Below, one piece after another: positions 18,136-26,178 of a stretch of 64,000 nt of DNA; positions within the stretch are counted from its first letter, which is position 1, and the number at the start of each line of letters is the position of its first letter. The translations under genes and the position numbers were made by a program. The stretch comes from Pseudomonas oryzihabitans (GTDB lineage Bacteria > Pseudomonadota > Gammaproteobacteria > Pseudomonadales > Pseudomonadaceae). Location: contig NZ_VDND01000008.1 in assembly GCF_007665395.1 (NCBI RefSeq), positions 1 through 64,000 of the forward strand, written 5' to 3'. Under the pieces are notes generated by a model, which saw only the letters and a program-made list of their open reading frames with translations, was not told the origin of the DNA and made no database searches.

Positions 18136-19440
18136 ATGACTGCCATCGCTCATCGCGCCGCCCTGCTCCACAGCCTCGCCGACCCGGCCGAGGTGGGGCT
18201 GGACGCCTCCTACGAATACCACGCCGACGGCCTGCTGCTGGTCGCGGACGGCCGCATCCAGGCCATGGGGCCGGCGGCCGACCTGCTGCCCACCCTGCCC
18301 GCCGGCACCCAGGTCATCGAGCATCCCCAGGCGCTGATCACCCCCGGCTTCATCGACACCCATATCCATTATCCGCAGACCGGCATGATCGCCAGCTACG
18401 CCGAGCAACTGCTGGACTGGCTGGACACCTACACCTTTCCCACCGAGCGCGCCTTCGCCGATCCGGCCAAGGCCGCCGAGGTGGCCGAGGTCTTCGTCGG
18501 TGAACTGCTGCGCAACGGCACCACCACCGCCCTGGTGTTCGGCAGCGTCCATCCACAGTCGGTGGACGCCTTTTTCGAAGTCGCCGAACGCCTCGACCTG
18601 CGCATGATCGCCGGCAAGGTAATGATGGACCGCAACGCCCCGGACTACCTGCAGGACACCGCCGAGTCGGCCTATGCCGACAGCAAGGCGCTGATCCAGC
18701 GCTGGCATGGCAAGGGCCGCCTGCACTATGCCGTCACCCCGCGTTTCGCGCCCACCAGTACCCCCGAGCAACTCGAAGCCGCCGGACGTCTCCTGGCCGA
18801 GTTCCCGGACGTCTACCTGCACACCCACCTCTCCGAGAACCTCAAGGAGATCGACTGGGTGAAGGCGCTATTCCCGGAGCGGAGCAACTACCTGGACGTC
18901 TACGACCACTTCCAACTGCTCGGCCCGCGCTCGGTGTTCGCCCACGGCATCCACCTCTGCGACGCCGAATGCCAGCGCCTGCACGACACCGGCTCGGCAG
19001 TGGCCCACTGCCCCACCTCCAACCTCTTCCTTGGCAGCGGCCTATTCGACCTGCAGCAAATGGAAGCCTTCAAGGTCAATGTCGGCCTGGGCACCGACGT
19101 CGGCGCCGGCACCAGCTTCTCGCTGCTGCAGACCCTCGGCGAGGCCTACAAGGTGCAGCAGCTGCGCGGCAACCGCCTGCACCCCTTCAAGTCGCTGTAC
19201 CTGGCCACCCTCGGCGGCGCCCGCGCCCTGCGCCTGGACGACCGCATCGGCAGCCTGGCCCCCGGCCACGACGCCGACTTCGTGGTCCTCGACCTCAAGG
19301 CCACCCCGCTGCTGGACTACCGCCTGCAACAGTCCAGAAGCCTTGAAGAAACCCTCTTCGTCCTCACCACCCTGGCCGACGACCGCGTGGTCCGCGAAAC
19401 CCACGCCGCGGGTCGCCGGGTGCACGCCCGTGACGCCTGA
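18136..19440 (+). CDS. guaD: guanine deaminase
   Basis: 434 residues of the amidohydrolase superfamily. Zinc-site motifs are FIDTHIHYPQ, YLHTHLSENLKEIDW, VFAHGIHLCD and GLGTDVGAGTSFSLL; the N- and C-terminal beta-sandwich is present. It hydrolyses guanine to xanthine and ammonia and so feeds XdhABC. It is the last gene of the xdh operon, 37 bases after xdhC. A tandem repeat array begins 3 bases after its stop. Confidence 0.95.
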   Translation: MTAIAHRAALLHSLADPAEVGLDASYEYHADGLLLVADGRIQAMGPAADLLPTLPAGTQVIEHPQALITPGFIDTHIHYPQTGMIASYAEQLLDWLDTYTFPTERAFADPAKAAEVAEVFVGELLRNGTTTALVFGSVHPQSVDAFFEVAERLDLRMIAGKVMMDRNAPDYLQDTAESAYADSKALIQRWHGKGRLHYAVTPRFAPTSTPEQLEAAGRLLAEFPDVYLHTHLSENLKEIDWVKALFPERSNYLDVYDHFQLLGPRSVFAHGIHLCDAECQRLHDTGSAVAHCPTSNLFLGSGLFDLQQMEAFKVNVGLGTDVGAGTSFSLLQTLGEAYKVQQLRGNRLHPFKSLYLATLGGARALRLDDRIGSLAPGHDADFVVLDLKATPLLDYRLQQSRSLEETLFVLTTLADDRVVRETHAAGRRVHARDA

Positions 19441-19443
19441 GCC

Positions 19444-20238
19444 TGCTGGGCTTCGACGATGGAGCCGCCTCAACCCAACCTACCCATCAACGTAGGTTGG
19501 GCTGAGCGTCAGCGAAGCCCAACAGCCCCAAGCGACTGCGACCGATCGAGCCTCAATCCGGTAGCGTGGAAAACCGCGCAGCGTTTTCCACTGTTTGGCC
19601 AAGGGCGAAGCCAAGATGCCCAGGTCTGCTGGGCTTCGGCGATGGAGCCGCCTCAACCCAACCTACCGGTCACCGTAGGTTGGGTTGAGCGCCAGCGAAG
19701 CCCAACAGCCCCAAGCGACTGCGACCGATCGAGCCTCAACCCCGTAGCGTGGAAAACCGCGCAGCGTTTTCCACGGGTGGGCCAAGGGCGGAGCCAAGAT
19801 GCCCAGGTCTGTTGGGCTTCGGCGATGGAGCCGCCTCAACCCAACCTACCGGTCACCGTAGGTTGGGTTGAGCGTCAGCGAAGCCCAACAGCGCCCAAGC
19901 GACTGTGACCGATCGAGCCTCAATCCGGTAGCGTGGAAAACCGCGCAGCGTTTTCCACTGGTGGGCCAAGGGCGGAGCCAAGATGCCCAGATCTGTTGGG
20001 CTTCGGCGATGGAGCCGCCTCAACCCAACCTACCGGTCACCGTAGGTTGGGTTGAGCGTCAGCGAAGCCCAACAGCCCAACAGCGCCCAAGCGACTGCGA
20101 CCGATCGAGCCTCAACCCCGTAGCGTGGAAAACCGCGCAGCGTTTTCCACGGGTGGGCCAAGGGTGGGCCAAGGGCAGAGCCAAGATGCCCAGGTCTGTT
20201 GGGCTTCGGCGATGGAGCCGCCTCAACCCAACCTACCC
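19444..20238. repeat. tandem array of a palindrome-rich 183-base repeat (about 4.2 copies)
   Basis: Units begin at 19444, 19627, 19810, 19994 and 20197; the first three are 183, 183 and 184 bases. The fourth is 203 because of two small internal duplications, and the fifth stops after about 42 bases. Each full unit holds nested inverted repeats: outer arms like GTTGGGCTTCG/CGAAGCCCAAC around the 15-base arms CTCAACCCAACCTAC and GTAGGTTGGGTTGAG (19652-19689 in unit 2). Each also has a third hairpin, GTGGAAAAC/GTTTTCCAC. The array fills the space between guaD and xenA. Open frames across it arise because 183 is divisible by 3; I do not call them genes. Confidence 0.92.
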
Positions 20239-20272
20239 AACAAGAATCCCTCACACCCCAGCCGACACCCAC

Positions 20273-20296
20273 AAAAAAGCCGCCCCAAGGGGCGGC
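20273..20296 (-). terminator. rho-independent terminator of xenA
   Basis: A perfect 8-base-pair stem GCCGCCCC/GGGGCGGC (20279-20296) is followed, on the reverse strand, by six T residues (complement of 20273-20278). It lies 25 bases past the xenA stop. Confidence 0.85.
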
Positions 20297-20320
20297 TCTT
20301 GCGTTTCAGCCTAGGCCGAC

Positions 20321-21418
20321 TCAGCTGGTGCGATAGCGCTCCAGCCAGTGGGCATAGGGCGCCGGCAGCACCCAGGACGGCTTGTCGACGCCCAGGGCCT
20401 TGGCGGCGTAGTAGGGCCAGTGTGGATCGGCCAGGTGGGCGCGACCCACCATCACCAGGTCCAGCTGCTCGTCGGCCACTACCTGGTTGGCCAGCGCCGG
20501 GGTGTCGATGTTCCAGGCCGAGGCGACCTTCAGGCCGGTCGCCTTGCGCACCTGCTCGGTGATGGGGGCCAGCAGGCCCGAGCCCCAGGGGATGTTGGCG
20601 GTCGGGGTGGAGAAGCCGATGCTGACGCTGAGCAGGTCGAGGCCTTCGCGCTTGAAGCCCTGCGCCAGCTCGATGGATTCGGCCAGGGTCTCTTCGTCAC
20701 GACCATCGTATTCGATCACGCCGAAACGGGCGGTCAGCGGCAGGTGCTCCGGCCAGACCTTACGCACCTCGGCCAGGGTCTCCAGCAGGAAGCGACTGCG
20801 ACCGGCCAGGTCGCCGCCGTACTGGTCGTCACGCTGGTTGGAATGCACCGAGAAGAAGCTCTGCGCCAGGTAGCCGTGGGCGAAGTGCAGCTCCAGCCAC
20901 TCGAACCCGGCCTCGTAAGCGCGCTTGGCGGCGTCGACGAAGTCCTGGCGGACCCGGGCGATGTCCTCGAGGGTCATGGCCTTGGGTACCTTCGGCAGGT
21001 TGGCACCGAAGGCCACGGCGGACGGAGCGATGGTGTCCCAACCGCGGGCGTCGTCGGCGGCGATGTGGTCGTCACCTTCCCAGGGCCGGTTGGCGCTGGC
21101 CTTGCGACCGGCGTGGGCGATCTGGATGCCCGGCACGGAACCGGCGGCCTTGATCGCCTGGACCACGGGCACGAAGGCCTGGGCATGGGCGTCCGACCAG
21201 ATGCCGGCGCAGCCGGGGGTGATCCGGCCTTCCGGCGAGACCGCCGTGGCCTCGACGATCACCACGCCGGCACCGCCGCGCGCCAGGCCTGCGTAGTGCA
21301 CCTGGTGCCAGTCGTTGATCACGCCGTCGACGGCGCTGTACTGGCACATGGGCGGGATGGCGATGCGGTTACGCAGCGTCACGTCCTTGAGGGTAAAGGG
21401 TTGGAACAATGCGGACAT
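20321..21418 (-). CDS. xenA: xenobiotic reductase A, Old Yellow Enzyme family
   Basis: 365 residues, very like P. putida XenA as I recall it over the whole length. Cys25 in AIPPMCQY tunes the flavin. The substrate-binding pair and Tyr are in LHFAHGYLAQSFFS, and YAHWLERYR at the C-terminus supplies the Trp that reaches into the partner active site in this class. It is an NAD(P)H-dependent FMN enzyme that reduces activated C=C bonds, quinones and nitro compounds in the cytoplasm. It is divergent from an ArsR regulator, with a perfect palindrome between them, so induction by electrophiles is likely. Confidence 0.95.
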   Translation of the reverse strand: MSALFQPFTLKDVTLRNRIAIPPMCQYSAVDGVINDWHQVHYAGLARGGAGVVIVEATAVSPEGRITPGCAGIWSDAHAQAFVPVVQAIKAAGSVPGIQIAHAGRKASANRPWEGDDHIAADDARGWDTIAPSAVAFGANLPKVPKAMTLEDIARVRQDFVDAAKRAYEAGFEWLELHFAHGYLAQSFFSVHSNQRDDQYGGDLAGRSRFLLETLAEVRKVWPEHLPLTARFGVIEYDGRDEETLAESIELAQGFKREGLDLLSVSIGFSTPTANIPWGSGLLAPITEQVRKATGLKVASAWNIDTPALANQVVADEQLDLVMVGRAHLADPHWPYYAAKALGVDKPSWVLPAPYAHWLERYRTS

Positions 21419-21456
21419 CTGAGCGGTCTCCCATACGGTGACAGTTGGTTCGTTAT

Positions 21457-21472
21457 TTCGATACTAATCGAA
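21457..21472. promoter_or_regulatory. palindromic operator candidate between xenA and arsR-type gene
   Basis: TTCGAT-ACTA-ATCGAA is a perfect 6-base inverted repeat lying 39 bases upstream of xenA and 39 bases upstream of the divergent regulator. It is the best candidate for the binding site of that ArsR-family protein. Confidence 0.5.
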
Positions 21473-21510
21473 CATAGCATAAACGCCAACCCCCGGTGTA
21501 TGATTGCCTT

Positions 21511-21834
21511 ATGCGCCCTTTCAAGCACCCCAGTCCTGACGAATTTTCCCTCGAGCGTCTGTTCCATGCGCTCAGTGATCCGGTGCGCCTCGATATCGTC
21601 CGCTACCTGGCGCGGGTGGCGGAAGCGACCTGCGGCGAGCTGGACGGCGGCCGGCCCAAGTCCAGCATGTCCCACCACTTCCGCGTGCTGCGTGACGCCG
21701 GCCTGGTGCACACGCGCAACGCCGGGACCACGCACATGAACCAGCTGCGTCGCGAGGATCTGGACCTGCGCTTTCCCGGGCTGATGGCGGCCATCCTGGC
21801 GCAGTCCTCGGAGCCTGTCGTCAAGGCGGACTGA
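21511..21834 (+). CDS. ArsR-family winged-helix regulator
   Basis: About 107 residues from the ATG at 21511; an in-frame GTG at 21496 would add five. The domain contains LFHALSDPVRLDIVRYLARV and the recognition region SSMSHHFRVLRDAGLVHTRNAGT. The metal-binding ELCVCDL motif of ArsR/SmtB sensors is absent (here ATCGELDGG), so a redox or organic signal is more likely than a metal. The single Cys there could sense electrophiles. It is divergent from xenA, which it probably represses. Confidence 0.88.
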   Translation: MRPFKHPSPDEFSLERLFHALSDPVRLDIVRYLARVAEATCGELDGGRPKSSMSHHFRVLRDAGLVHTRNAGTTHMNQLRREDLDLRFPGLMAAILAQSSEPVVKAD

Positions 21835-22032
21835 CCGCGTCCTACCCATCCGGGAGCAGCCATCGTGGCCTGTCCAGCGAAGCGGGCCTGGTGGGCCGAC
21901 TGCCTGTCATCGGCTGGCACCCCGTCCATCCCGAGCTCATGGAACTCGCGGTCGATTTTTCCGCTCTTCCCGGTATGAAGGTTGCACAGGACATTGGCAG
22001 CACAGACGCTGAACGCTGCCGGGAGGTGGGTG

Positions 22033-23079
22033 ATGGGCAAGCATTGGGGAATGGCGACCGCGCTCGCCGGGGTCGCCGCGCTGCTCGCCCTCGTTCCCAG
22101 CCCTGAACCCGTCGCCGAGGCGCGCGGCATCCAGCGGGTCATTGCCTTCGGCGACAGCCTCATGGACTGCGGTACCTTCGGCCATATCTACGCCACCAAC
22201 CCCGGGCGTACCTATCCCCAGGAAATCGCCGATGCCTATGGCATCGAGCTCGGCCCCAACCGGCAGGTCGAAGGCTATGGGCACGACGGCCCGACGGATC
22301 CCGATGGCCTCTGCTATGCCGAAGGGGGCGCCGTGACCGGCAGCTTCACCGAGCCAGGCTTCGACCACAGCGAGGCGCCGCTGGCCTTCTCCCAGCAGAT
22401 CCGCAACTTCGAGCTGCAGCACGGTCGCTTTCGCCAGCAGGACCTGGTCCTGGTCCAGATCGGCGGTAACGACATCATCGGCCCCTTCTATGACAAGAAG
22501 ATGAAGGCCGCGCTGATGGCCGACGCCCCGCTCCCCCAGGATGTCCGCGAGCAGGTCGAAGCCCGGATCCGCCACACGGCGCTGAACGAGGTCAAGCTGC
22601 TGCGTTATCTGCTGAGCCTGGGCGCCCAGCGCCTGGTGGTGCTCAACAACACCGATTACGGCAAGGCGCCCTATCTGGAGCCCTGGACCCCGGTCCTGGC
22701 CGAACGCAACCACGATCTGGTCCGGCTCTACAACGATACCTTGCAGGCCAATCTGCCGGGCAGCGACCGCCTGCTGCTGATCGACGCCTATCGGGTGCTG
22801 GAAGAGGTCTATGCGCACTACGGCAACTACGGTTTCAGCCACGCCGAAGGCGATGCCTGCCTGCCTGGTCGGGAGTTCTGCGAGCCTGACAGCTACGTCG
22901 AGCCCGGGGCGGATCAGGCCTATATCTTTGGTGCGCGTGGCCACTTCGCCAGTCGCACCCACAGCATGCTGGCCCAGGTGGTGCTGGAACGTATCGCCCA
23001 GACCTGGCCAGGCAGCGCCGTGCCGGACCGGCCGCTATTGGTCACGGCGCGGGCGACGAGCGAAACCACCGTTCACTAG
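22033..23079 (+). CDS. secreted GDSL/SGNH-family esterase-like protein with altered triad
   Basis: 348 residues from the ATG at 22033, with GGGAGGT five bases upstream. It has an N-terminal signal peptide or anchor (residues 7-22 hydrophobic). SGNH blocks are visible: Ser42 in FGDSLMD (block I), the Gly of CYAEGGAVTG (block II), GGNDI (block III), and block V with His304 in FGARGHFASRTH. The Asp normally three residues before that His is Ala301, so the Ser-Asp-His triad appears incomplete. It resembles bacterial lipolytic GDSL enzymes of the EstA catalytic-domain type. It is probably exported; the substrate is unknown. No operon partner is evident. Confidence 0.8.
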   Translation: MGKHWGMATALAGVAALLALVPSPEPVAEARGIQRVIAFGDSLMDCGTFGHIYATNPGRTYPQEIADAYGIELGPNRQVEGYGHDGPTDPDGLCYAEGGAVTGSFTEPGFDHSEAPLAFSQQIRNFELQHGRFRQQDLVLVQIGGNDIIGPFYDKKMKAALMADAPLPQDVREQVEARIRHTALNEVKLLRYLLSLGAQRLVVLNNTDYGKAPYLEPWTPVLAERNHDLVRLYNDTLQANLPGSDRLLLIDAYRVLEEVYAHYGNYGFSHAEGDACLPGREFCEPDSYVEPGADQAYIFGARGHFASRTHSMLAQVVLERIAQTWPGSAVPDRPLLVTARATSETTVH

Positions 23080-23139
23080 CTTGCTGCCCTACCCTGGTGC
23101 CCTGCCTGCGGCAGACGCACCGCAGCAGAGCAGCCCAGG

Positions 23140-23511
23140 CTAGCTACCGCGATAGGTGGAGTAGCTGTAGGGCGATACCAGCAGCGGCACATGGTAGTGC
23201 GCGGCCTCATCGGCGAGGCCGAATCGCAGCACCACGGTGTCGAGAAATGCCGGCTCGTCCAGCGCCACGTCGCGCCGCCGATAGTAATCGGCCACCTCGA
23301 ATTCCAGCTCATAGCGGCCACGCCGAAACGCCTCGCCTTGTAGCAAGGGGGCATCCGTGCGGCCGTCGGCATTGGTCTGTACCTCGCCCAGTGCCTGGCG
23401 CGAACCCGCGTCCAGGCGATACAGCCGTACGGTGATTCCCGCGCCAGGGCAGCCGCCACTGGTGTCCAGTACATGGGTCGTCAGGTATCCGGTGGAGGAC
23501 GGGGCGGACAT
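23140..23511 (-). CDS. uraH: 5-hydroxyisourate hydrolase (transthyretin-like)
   Basis: 123 residues of the transthyretin-related HIUase family. Catalytic landmarks are His13 in TTHVLDT, Arg51 in NADGRTDAPLL, His107 in HYHVPLLVSP and the diagnostic C-terminal YRGS. It converts 5-hydroxyisourate to OHCU, the step between urate oxidase and UraD. It is divergent from puuE-uraD-alc-allA across a 217-base region with two TTGTATACA-type sites, so both arms are probably co-regulated. No signal peptide is seen, so it acts in the cytoplasm. Confidence 0.95.
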   Translation of the reverse strand: MSAPSSTGYLTTHVLDTSGGCPGAGITVRLYRLDAGSRQALGEVQTNADGRTDAPLLQGEAFRRGRYELEFEVADYYRRRDVALDEPAFLDTVVLRFGLADEAAHYHVPLLVSPYSYSTYRGS

Positions 23512-23563
23512 GAGAGGCTCCTTGGTTGGGAAGGACCCAGCCTAGCAGTTTTTTACCCGCTGA

Positions 23564-23573
23564 TTGTATACAG
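23564..23573. promoter_or_regulatory. TTGTATACA operator site 1
   Basis: TTGTATACAG, one mismatch from the perfect palindrome at 23691, lies 53 bases upstream of uraH. Sites of this form are typical of GntR-family regulators. No such regulator is encoded in the window. Confidence 0.5.
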
Positions 23574-23629
23574 CTGACCGCGTGGCCCGCGCTGGCAGGG
23601 CCGGCCGCTCTCTGGCCAGGCAAAGCGCT

Positions 23630-23641
23630 CAGACCGGTCTG
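23630..23641. promoter_or_regulatory. perfect 12-base palindrome in the uraH-puuE divergent region
   Basis: CAGACCGGTCTG is perfectly self-complementary and sits midway between the two TTGTATACA sites. It could be a second regulator's operator or chance in GC-rich DNA. Confidence 0.3.
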
Positions 23642-23690
23642 ACCAGTTAGGCAGGATTCTTGCTGGGACTCGGCAAAGGTCTTCAAACAT

Positions 23691-23700
23691 TGTATACAAA
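23691..23700. promoter_or_regulatory. TTGTATACAA operator site 2
   Basis: A perfect 10-base palindrome 29 bases before the puuE ATG, in a position to block or overlap the promoter. It pairs with the near-identical site at 23564 upstream of uraH. Confidence 0.55.
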
Positions 23701-23728
23701 ACCTTCCGACTGCCAGGATGCTCCTTCC

Positions 23729-24637
23729 ATGACCTATCCCCGCGATCTCATCGGCTACGGCGCCCAGCCGCCCCACCCCCGCTGGCCAGGCGATGCCCGT
23801 ATCGCCCTGTCCTTCGTCCTCAACTACGAGGAGGGTGGCGAACGCAACATCCTGCACGGCGACAAGGAGTCCGAAGCCTTCCTCTCCGAGATGGTGGCGG
23901 CGCAACCCCTGCAGGGCGTGCGCAACATGTCCATGGAGTCGCTCTACGAATATGGCAGTCGCGCCGGCGTCTGGCGGATCCTCGAGTTGTTCGCCAAGCA
24001 CCAGGTGCCCCTGACCATCTTCGCCGTGGCCATGGCCGCCGAGCGCCATCCCGAGGTCATCCGCGCCATGGTCCAGGCCGGCCACGAAATCTGCAGCCAC
24101 GGCTATCGCTGGATCGACTACCAATACCTGGACGAAGCCGAGGAGCGCGCTCATCTGCAGCGCGCCATCGAGATCCTCACCGAGCTGACCGGTGAGCGCC
24201 CCCTGGGCTGGTACACCGGCCGCACCGGACCCAACACCCGGCGCCTGGTGATGGAGGAAGGCGGCTTCCTCTACGACAGCGACACCTACGACGACGACCT
24301 GCCCTACTGGGAGCCCGACACCCCGACCGGCAAGCCGCACCTGGTGATCCCCTACACCCTGGACACCAACGACATGAGATTCACCCAGGTGCAGGGCTTC
24401 CATACCGCCGAGCAATTCTTCCAGTACCTCAAGGACGCCTTCGACACCCTCTACGAAGAAGGCGCCACCGCGCCCAAGATGGTCTCGATCGGCCTGCACT
24501 GCCGCCTGATCGGTCGCCCCGGCCGGCTGGTAGGCCTCAAGCGCTTCCTGGAGTACGCCCAGAGCCACGAGCGTGTCTGGTTCGCCCGCCGGGTGGACAT
24601 CGCCCGCCACTGGCACCGGGAGCATCCGCCGGCATGA
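23729..24637 (+). CDS. puuE: cofactor-independent allantoinase, polysaccharide-deacetylase fold
   Basis: 302 residues from the ATG at 23729 (MTYPRDLIGYGAQPP). An upstream in-frame start would run through the operator and is unlikely. The deacetylase-like barrel includes LSFVLNYEEGGERN, MAAERHPEVIRAM, EICSHGYRWIDYQ and GWYTGRTGPNTRRL. The family opens the hydantoin ring of S-allantoin to allantoate, as described for P. fluorescens PuuE. It is first of a tightly packed four-gene operon, with a 4-base overlap with uraD. Confidence 0.95.
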   Translation: MTYPRDLIGYGAQPPHPRWPGDARIALSFVLNYEEGGERNILHGDKESEAFLSEMVAAQPLQGVRNMSMESLYEYGSRAGVWRILELFAKHQVPLTIFAVAMAAERHPEVIRAMVQAGHEICSHGYRWIDYQYLDEAEERAHLQRAIEILTELTGERPLGWYTGRTGPNTRRLVMEEGGFLYDSDTYDDDLPYWEPDTPTGKPHLVIPYTLDTNDMRFTQVQGFHTAEQFFQYLKDAFDTLYEEGATAPKMVSIGLHCRLIGRPGRLVGLKRFLEYAQSHERVWFARRVDIARHWHREHPPA

Positions 24638-25146
24638 ACAGCTTCCAGACCCTGATCCCGAGCCAGCTGGACCGCGCCGCCTTCGTCGCGGCCTTCGGCG
24701 GCATCTACGAACATTCCGCCTGGGTCGCCGAGCGCGCCTTCGACGAGGGCCAGCCCTTGCCGGACGCCATCGAGGCCCTGCACCAGCGACTGTCCACCCA
24801 GGTCGCCCGGGCCAGCCACGCCGAGCAACTGGCGCTGATCCAGGCCCACCCGGATCTCGCCGGCCGCGCCGCCCTGGCCGGCGAGCTGACTGCCGCCAGC
24901 ACCAACGAGCAGGCCGGCGCCGGCCTCGACCAGTGCACGCCGGACGAGCTGGCCCGCTTCACTGGCTACAACGACGCCTACCGCGACAAATTCGGCTTCC
25001 CCTTCATCATGGCGGTGAAGGGCAGCAACCGACACCTGATCCTCGCGGCCTTCGAGGAGCGCCTGCCCAATACCCCGGAGCAGGAGTTCCAGCGCGCCCT
25101 CGCCGAGATCGACCGCATCGCCCTCTTCCGCCTGCAGACCCTCTGA
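24634..25146 (+). CDS. uraD: OHCU decarboxylase
   Basis: 170 residues, all helical. Family motifs are GGIYEHSAWVAERAF near the N-terminus, IQAHPDLAGRAA with the catalytic His in HPDLA, and the C-terminal KFGFPFIMAVKG. It decarboxylates 2-oxo-4-hydroxy-4-carboxy-5-ureidoimidazoline to S-allantoin, linking UraH to PuuE. The ATGA start couples it to puuE; alc follows after 24 bases. Confidence 0.95.
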   Translation: MNSFQTLIPSQLDRAAFVAAFGGIYEHSAWVAERAFDEGQPLPDAIEALHQRLSTQVARASHAEQLALIQAHPDLAGRAALAGELTAASTNEQAGAGLDQCTPDELARFTGYNDAYRDKFGFPFIMAVKGSNRHLILAAFEERLPNTPEQEFQRALAEIDRIALFRLQTL

Positions 25147-25170
25147 CCTCATCCCGACTACGAGCCCTTC

Positions 25171-26178
25171 ATGAAACGCACCTACGCCGCTCCCTTCGAG
25201 AAGTACCTCAACCTCGCCGACGCCCGCCTCGGCACCCACGTCATCAGCGTCTCCGACGACTGGTTCGCCGCCGCCGACCGCATGCTCCAGCCCCATGAGC
25301 CGGAATGGAAGGAAGGCGTCTACGACGACAACGGCAAATGGATGGACGGCTGGGAGTCGCGCCGCAAGAGGTTCGAAGGCTACGACCACGCGGTGATCCG
25401 CATGGGCGTACCCGGTTCGATCAAGGGGGTCGACATCGACACCCGCTGGTTCACCGGCAACTACCCGCCGTCCGCCTCCCTGGAGGCCTGCTTCTGTCCC
25501 GAGGGCGATCCAGCCGCCGATGCCGCCTGGACCGAGGTCCTGCCTGCCATCGAGATGCAGGGCAACAGCCATCACTACCACGCGATCAGCGACGATCGCC
25601 CCTGGACCCATCTGCGCCTGAACATCTATCCCGATGGTGGCGTGGCCCGCCTGCGCGTCTATGGCATTCCCCATCGCGACTGGTCGGCGCAAGCCGAGGA
25701 CGAGGTGCTGGACCTGGCCGCGGCCCCCAACGGCGGTCGCGCCCTGGCCTGCAACGACGAGCACTATGGGCGCATGAGCAACATCCTCAACCCGGGCCGC
25801 GCCGCCACCATGGCCGACGGCTGGGAAACCGCCCGCCGCCGGACCCCCGGCAACGACTGGGTGATCATCGCCCTGGGCCATGCCGGCGTCGTCGAGGAGA
25901 TCCTGGTCGACACCCTGCATTTCAAGGGCAACTACCCGGACAGCTGCCAGATCCAGGGCGCCTATGTGCGTGGCGGTACCGACGGCCAGATCGAGACCCA
26001 GAGCCTGTTCTGGAAGGAGCTGCTGCCGCCGCAGAAGCTGCAGATGCACCAGGAGCACAGCTTCCGCGAGCAGGTGCGCGACCTCGGCCCCATCACCCAC
26101 GTACGCCTGAACATCTTCCCCGACGGCGGCGTCAGCCGCCTGCGGCTGTTCGGCAAGGTCGCGCGGGGCCAGGCATGA
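25171..26178 (+). CDS. alc: allantoicase
   Basis: 335 residues made of two homologous jelly-roll repeats. Each carries an HVRLNI(F/Y)PDGGV(A/S)RLR-type ending (HLRLNIYPDGGVARLR near 150 and HVRLNIFPDGGVSRLR near 315) and a DT(R/L).F.GNYP motif (WFTGNYPPSAS and LHFKGNYPDSC). It hydrolyses allantoate to ureidoglycolate and urea. Its stop overlaps allA by 4 bases. The N-terminus has no export signal, so it is cytoplasmic. Confidence 0.95.
   Translation: MKRTYAAPFEKYLNLADARLGTHVISVSDDWFAAADRMLQPHEPEWKEGVYDDNGKWMDGWESRRKRFEGYDHAVIRMGVPGSIKGVDIDTRWFTGNYPPSASLEACFCPEGDPAADAAWTEVLPAIEMQGNSHHYHAISDDRPWTHLRLNIYPDGGVARLRVYGIPHRDWSAQAEDEVLDLAAAPNGGRALACNDEHYGRMSNILNPGRAATMADGWETARRRTPGNDWVIIALGHAGVVEEILVDTLHFKGNYPDSCQIQGAYVRGGTDGQIETQSLFWKELLPPQKLQMHQEHSFREQVRDLGPITHVRLNIFPDGGVSRLRLFGKVARGQA

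Noticed and set aside
19444..20238. Possible CRISPR array
   Set aside because: Units are long, directly adjacent and nearly identical throughout, without unique spacers, and no cas gene is present.
19868..20314. Open frame in the 3' half of the tandem repeat array
   Set aside because: It consists of translated palindromic repeat units and reads into the xenA terminator; no independent evidence of coding.
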